A DNA stretch of 64,000 nt, taken from contig CALSQD010000002.1 of the NCBI GenBank assembly GCA_943788405.1, positions 918,850-982,849 on the forward strand, written 5' to 3'. Shown here one piece after another: positions 61,829-64,000 of this stretch. The DNA is from an uncultured Flavobacteriales bacterium (GTDB lineage: Bacteria > Bacteroidota > Bacteroidia > Flavobacteriales > BACL11). Under the pieces are notes generated by a model. That model made no database searches, was not told the origin of the DNA, and saw nothing but the letters and a program-made list of their open reading frames with translations. A program made the position numbers and the translations under genes. Numbering within the stretch: the first letter of the stretch is position 1; each line of letters starts with the position of its first letter.

Positions 61829-62350
61829 CTAGGCGATTAAAGTTGGATCATCTTTTTTAACAAAAAGAGAAATAATTAATGAAAATAAAAAGCCCATAAA
61901 AGTTCCACCTAACATTCCCATTATCATCATCCAATGAGGCTGCATAAATCTACTAGTCATTTCCAAAGCCATATCTAATTCCTCATCTGACACCTCAGGG
62001 TTAGACTCCAACATAGCTTGTTCAGTAATTTTCATTACCTCACTCAAAGCACTAGGATCAAGGTAAGAAACATAAATAAACTGATAAAAAGCCAATATAA
62101 TTGACGAGAAAAAAGCAACAGTTGTTCCTAACTTTAAAGATGCTGAATAGGAAATAAAACCATTGTTATTGATATCACGATACTGAATAATTGCATAAGC
62201 AATAAACCCAATTGTAATAATATTATTTAATAAAGCAGGGATAATTGACTCTTTATCATCCGCACCTACTGACCACATAATAACTGCAATAGCTACTAAA
62301 CATAAGCCTAATACAGCTCCATAATTCATTGCAAATTTCTTTGAATCCAT
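61829..62350 (-). CDS. DUF4199 membrane protein
   Basis: 173 residues, four membrane spans (AMNYGAVLGLCLVAIAVIMW, LNNIITIGFIAYAIIQY, GTTVAFFSSIILAFYQFIYV, MIMGMLGGTFMGFLFSLIIS) with the RDINNNGFISYSASLKLG block between spans 2 and 3 that marks DUF4199, a Bacteroidota family. A charged loop (SNPEVSDEELDMALEM) separates spans 3 and 4. Function unknown; the usual neighbour is a GT2 gene, as here. -7 box at 62377-62384. Confidence 0.85.
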   Translation of the reverse strand: MDSKKFAMNYGAVLGLCLVAIAVIMWSVGADDKESIIPALLNNIITIGFIAYAIIQYRDINNNGFISYSASLKLGTTVAFFSSIILAFYQFIYVSYLDPSALSEVMKITEQAMLESNPEVSDEELDMALEMTSRFMQPHWMMIMGMLGGTFMGFLFSLIISLFVKKDDPTLIA

Positions 62351-62376
62351 TTATTATTTTTAAAAATTAATAGTGG

Positions 62377-62384
62377 CAAATATA
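62377..62384 (-). promoter_or_regulatory. -7 box for the DUF4199/GT2/GT4 unit
   Basis: TATATTTG on the minus strand, an exact TAnnTTTG match, 26 bases before the ATG at 62350. Confidence 0.55.
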
Positions 62385-62407
62385 AACAAAATAGAATGTT
62401 AAAAATA

Positions 62408-62437
62408 CTTTGCAGAATGTAAGATTATATTAGTTTT
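62408..62437 (+). promoter_or_regulatory. Complete -33/-7 promoter of SRP RNA
   Basis: TTTG at 62408-62411, 18 bases, TAGTTTTG at 62430-62437. Both Bacteroidota elements are exact. The RNA begins about 6 bases later. Confidence 0.75.
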
Positions 62438-62443
62438 GCAGCC

Positions 62444-62546
62444 TTAAGGGTAAGTCTTGTACGACCAGCTCCCTATGAACTCCCCCAGGGCAGGAATGCA
62501 GCAAGGGTAATAGGTTGTAGCGGTGCGATATAAGTAGCTTACCCTT
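62444..62546 (+). ncRNA. ffs: Signal recognition particle RNA (small bacterial type)
   Basis: About 103 nt. The terminal helix TAAGGGTAAG (62444-62453) pairs perfectly with CTTACCCTTA (62537-62546). The middle holds the SRP domain IV signature GGCAGGAATGCAGCAAGGGT, with the GGAA-type tetraloop region and the symmetric and asymmetric loops that bind Ffh. It works with Ffh in co-translational targeting. It has its own promoter and is followed by T-rich DNA, so the terminal helix may serve in termination. Confidence 0.92.
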
Positions 62547-62581
62547 ATTTGTTTCACTCTTATTTGTTTCACTCTTATTTT
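62543..62581 (+). repeat. 15-bp tandem repeat at the 3' end of SRP RNA
   Basis: CTTATTTGTTTCACT at 62543-62557 and again at 62558-62572, then CTTATTTTT. The first copy starts inside the closing helix of the RNA. Confidence 0.7.
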
Positions 62582-62605
62582 TACATTCTTAATCAAGAAA
62601 AATAA

Positions 62606-63010
62606 TGTCATATCGAGCTTGTCGAATTATTGTTTAATCGGACGAGACAAATATCTATTGATTTAAAAACTACAACTGTAGATTGGCTTTGCCGAACAAA
62701 AAACGTTTCTTCAACTATCGTTCAGGGTGACAATTTAATTATTGAACAGATCCTGAATAAATTTCAGGATGACAGCATTTATAAAAGTTGTTTTGACCTT
62801 ATTCATTTTAGCATAAAAGGTGTGAAAAATGCGTGAAAACAAAATACTGCTTGAGTAAAGCGAGTTTATTTTGTTCCGTGTTTTTACTGCTTTTTTGCGT
62901 TTAGAAATGAATACAGTCTTGAACTTTTGGTTCGTTTTGATTCAAGTCAAAATGAACAAAGGAAAATATAAGGAAGATATCTCAATCGCTTTGCTCATAT
63001 CGATATGACA
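62606..63010. repeat. Gene-free mosaic of palindromic repeats with the same ends as the GIY-YIG unit
   Basis: The left end TGTCATATCGAGCTTGTCGA (62606-62625) and the right end (62974-63010), which reads AGATATCTCAATCGCTTTG and ends TCGATATGACA, match the ends of the 20709-21117 unit. The right end differs from the copy at 21082-21117 at one base. Inside lie TTCAGGGTGACA (62721-62732), hairpin TCCTGAA/TTCAGGA (62751-62769) followed by TGACA, hairpin AACAAAATA/TATTTTGTT (62838-62846, 62867-62875) and hairpin GTTCGTTTTGA/TCAAAATGAAC (62930-62957). The only frame (62630-62836) does not look like a gene. Confidence 0.65.
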
Positions 63011-63019
63011 AAATCATAG

Positions 63020-64000
63020 TTACGAAATCCTGCTCCAACCCATACGCTCCCTAGCATAAGGGCGATAAGCACGAGCAATATTGATATTCTCTGCTTTTTC
63101 TAATTCCTCATCCTCTTTTAACAATAATTCTGCCTCATTTCTAGCAAAGTGCAATATCTTATTGTCTGCAATAATATCCGCAATTTTAAAATCGAGTACA
63201 CCACTTTGTTTTGTTCCCATCATATCACCAGGACCTCTTATTTCTAAATCTACCTCCGATATTTTAAAACCATCATTGGTATCCACCATAGTTTGTAAAC
63301 GAGTTTTTCCCTCTGCACTTACTTTATTTCCACTTACCAAAATACAATAGGACTGCTCAGCACCCCTCCCTACTCTACCTCTTAACTGATGGAGTTGAGA
63401 AAGCCCGAAACGCTCCGCACTTTCAATAATCATAACGGAAGCATTGGGTACATTTACCCCCACCTCAATTACAGTAGTTGCCACCATGATATTGGTTACA
63501 CCATCCACAAAGCGTTTCATTTCATACTCTTTATCCTCAGGTTTCATTTGCCCATGCACTACACTTACCTGAAATTCTGGCAAAGGAAATTCTCGCTCAA
63601 TCGCATTATATCCCTCCATCAAATCCTTATAATCTAGTTTTTCGGATTCCTCAATTAAAGGAAATACAATATAGATTTGCCTTCCTAATTTGATTTGCTC
63701 ACGTATAAAATTAATAATCTGCAAACGAGAAGAATCCGTTTTCCACATGGTTTTTACTTCCTTTCTTCCTGGTGGAAGTTCATCAATAACGGATACATCC
63801 AAATCGCCATAAAGGGTCATGGATAATGTTCTAGGAATAGGAGTTGCTGTCATCACCAATATATGTGGTGGATATTTATTTTTTTTCCAAAGTTTAGCCC
63901 TTTGTGCTACCCCAAACCTATGCTGCTCATCAATAACAACTAAGCCCAAATTATTAAACTGAACCTTATCTTCCAAAAGCGCATGAGTACCAATTAACAA
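63020..64000 (-). CDS. recG: RecG helicase, C-terminal part (continues beyond the window)
   Basis: About 326 residues of the ATP-dependent branch-migration helicase that remodels Holliday junctions and stalled forks. The DEAH-type box reads VVIDEQHRFGV, motif III MTATPIPRTL, motif V TTVIEVGVNVPNASVMII and motif VI QLRGRVGRG. The RecG-specific wedge-contact stretch GFKISEVDLEIRGPGDMMGTKQSG is intact. The 5' part (wedge domain, Walker A) is past base 64000. Its stop is 10 bases from the right end of the repeat mosaic. Confidence 0.96.
   Translation of the reverse strand: MLIGTHALLEDKVQFNNLGLVVIDEQHRFGVAQRAKLWKKNKYPPHILVMTATPIPRTLSMTLYGDLDVSVIDELPPGRKEVKTMWKTDSSRLQIINFIREQIKLGRQIYIVFPLIEESEKLDYKDLMEGYNAIEREFPLPEFQVSVVHGQMKPEDKEYEMKRFVDGVTNIMVATTVIEVGVNVPNASVMIIESAERFGLSQLHQLRGRVGRGAEQSYCILVSGNKVSAEGKTRLQTMVDTNDGFKISEVDLEIRGPGDMMGTKQSGVLDFKIADIIADNKILHFARNEAELLLKEDEELEKAENINIARAYRPYARERMGWSRIS

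Noticed and set aside
62630-62836. 68-codon frame in the repeat mosaic
   Set aside because: It runs through several hairpin repeats, has no promoter or family resemblance, and is best explained by chance.

Overview
The window reads as chromosome from a low-G+C Bacteroidota, most likely Flavobacteriales. The signs are TAnnTTTG-type -7 promoter boxes, almost no Shine-Dalgarno sequences, secreted proteins with type A and type B sorting domains of the type IX secretion system (T9SS), and lineage families (DUF4834, DUF1599, DUF4199, DoxX/thioredoxin fusion, YfhO). It also has a CarB without the allosteric domain, a TGT without zinc cysteines, bacillithiol synthesis (BshC) and a tRNA with no encoded CCA. 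The genus cannot be fixed from the sequence alone.

Layout. 1-5 kb: the end of a BamA/TamA-like barrel gene, then galE, an asparagine-synthetase-like gene and a sulfotransferase on the + strand. They collide with a long minus-strand run (carB > DUF4834 > yfhO > GT4 > flippase > GT2 > sulfotransferase, 13.4 to 3.5 kb). Together this looks like a locus for a sulfated surface polysaccharide. 13.5-18.5 kb: rpmH, a double-CDGSH protein, a secreted protein, RNase P RNA, tgt, an LptF/LptG-type permease and a small barrel protein. 18.7-28 kb: ettA, a tiny LiaF-like membrane protein, an inverted-repeat-bounded GIY-YIG gene, a radical SAM protein, an MBL hydrolase, a Mur ligase, a Tat/T9SS intradiol dioxygenase, small membrane proteins and tRNA-Arg(ACG). 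27.7-37.2 kb: one tight minus-strand run of DUF1599 > DoxX-Trx > DppB-like permease > tpiA > prmA > 1485-aa unknown > plsY > clpS. 37.2-38.9 kb: folP-cdaA (c-di-AMP synthesis), followed by a 21-bp periodic repeat array. 39-42 kb: a porin / FMN-binding / 4-TM / DCC operon. 42-45.7 kb: an arginine-deiminase-like gene, ctlX and argS. 45.8-48.8 kb: ftsK-lolA. 48.8-53.5 kb: a three-gene secreted adhesin operon. 53.5-62.4 kb: YwqK-like > mnmA > bshC > guaA > LysM protein, preceded by two glycosyltransferases and a DUF4199 protein. 62.4-64 kb: SRP RNA, a mosaic of palindromic repeats and the end of recG.

No complete known defence island, prophage or CRISPR array is visible. The most unusual items are: (1) a compact inverted-repeat / GIY-YIG / inverted-repeat unit of about 410 bp (20.7-21.1 kb), whose end sequences recur at 62.6-63.0 kb around a gene-free mosaic, like a REP or MITE family with a nuclease; (2) nine 21-bp units in exact helical phase downstream of the c-di-AMP synthase gene; (3) the porin/flavoprotein operon, whose -7 box sits exactly inside a dyad; (4) a perfect 22-bp palindrome over the start of an adhesin operon whose first two products share a short C-terminal tail.
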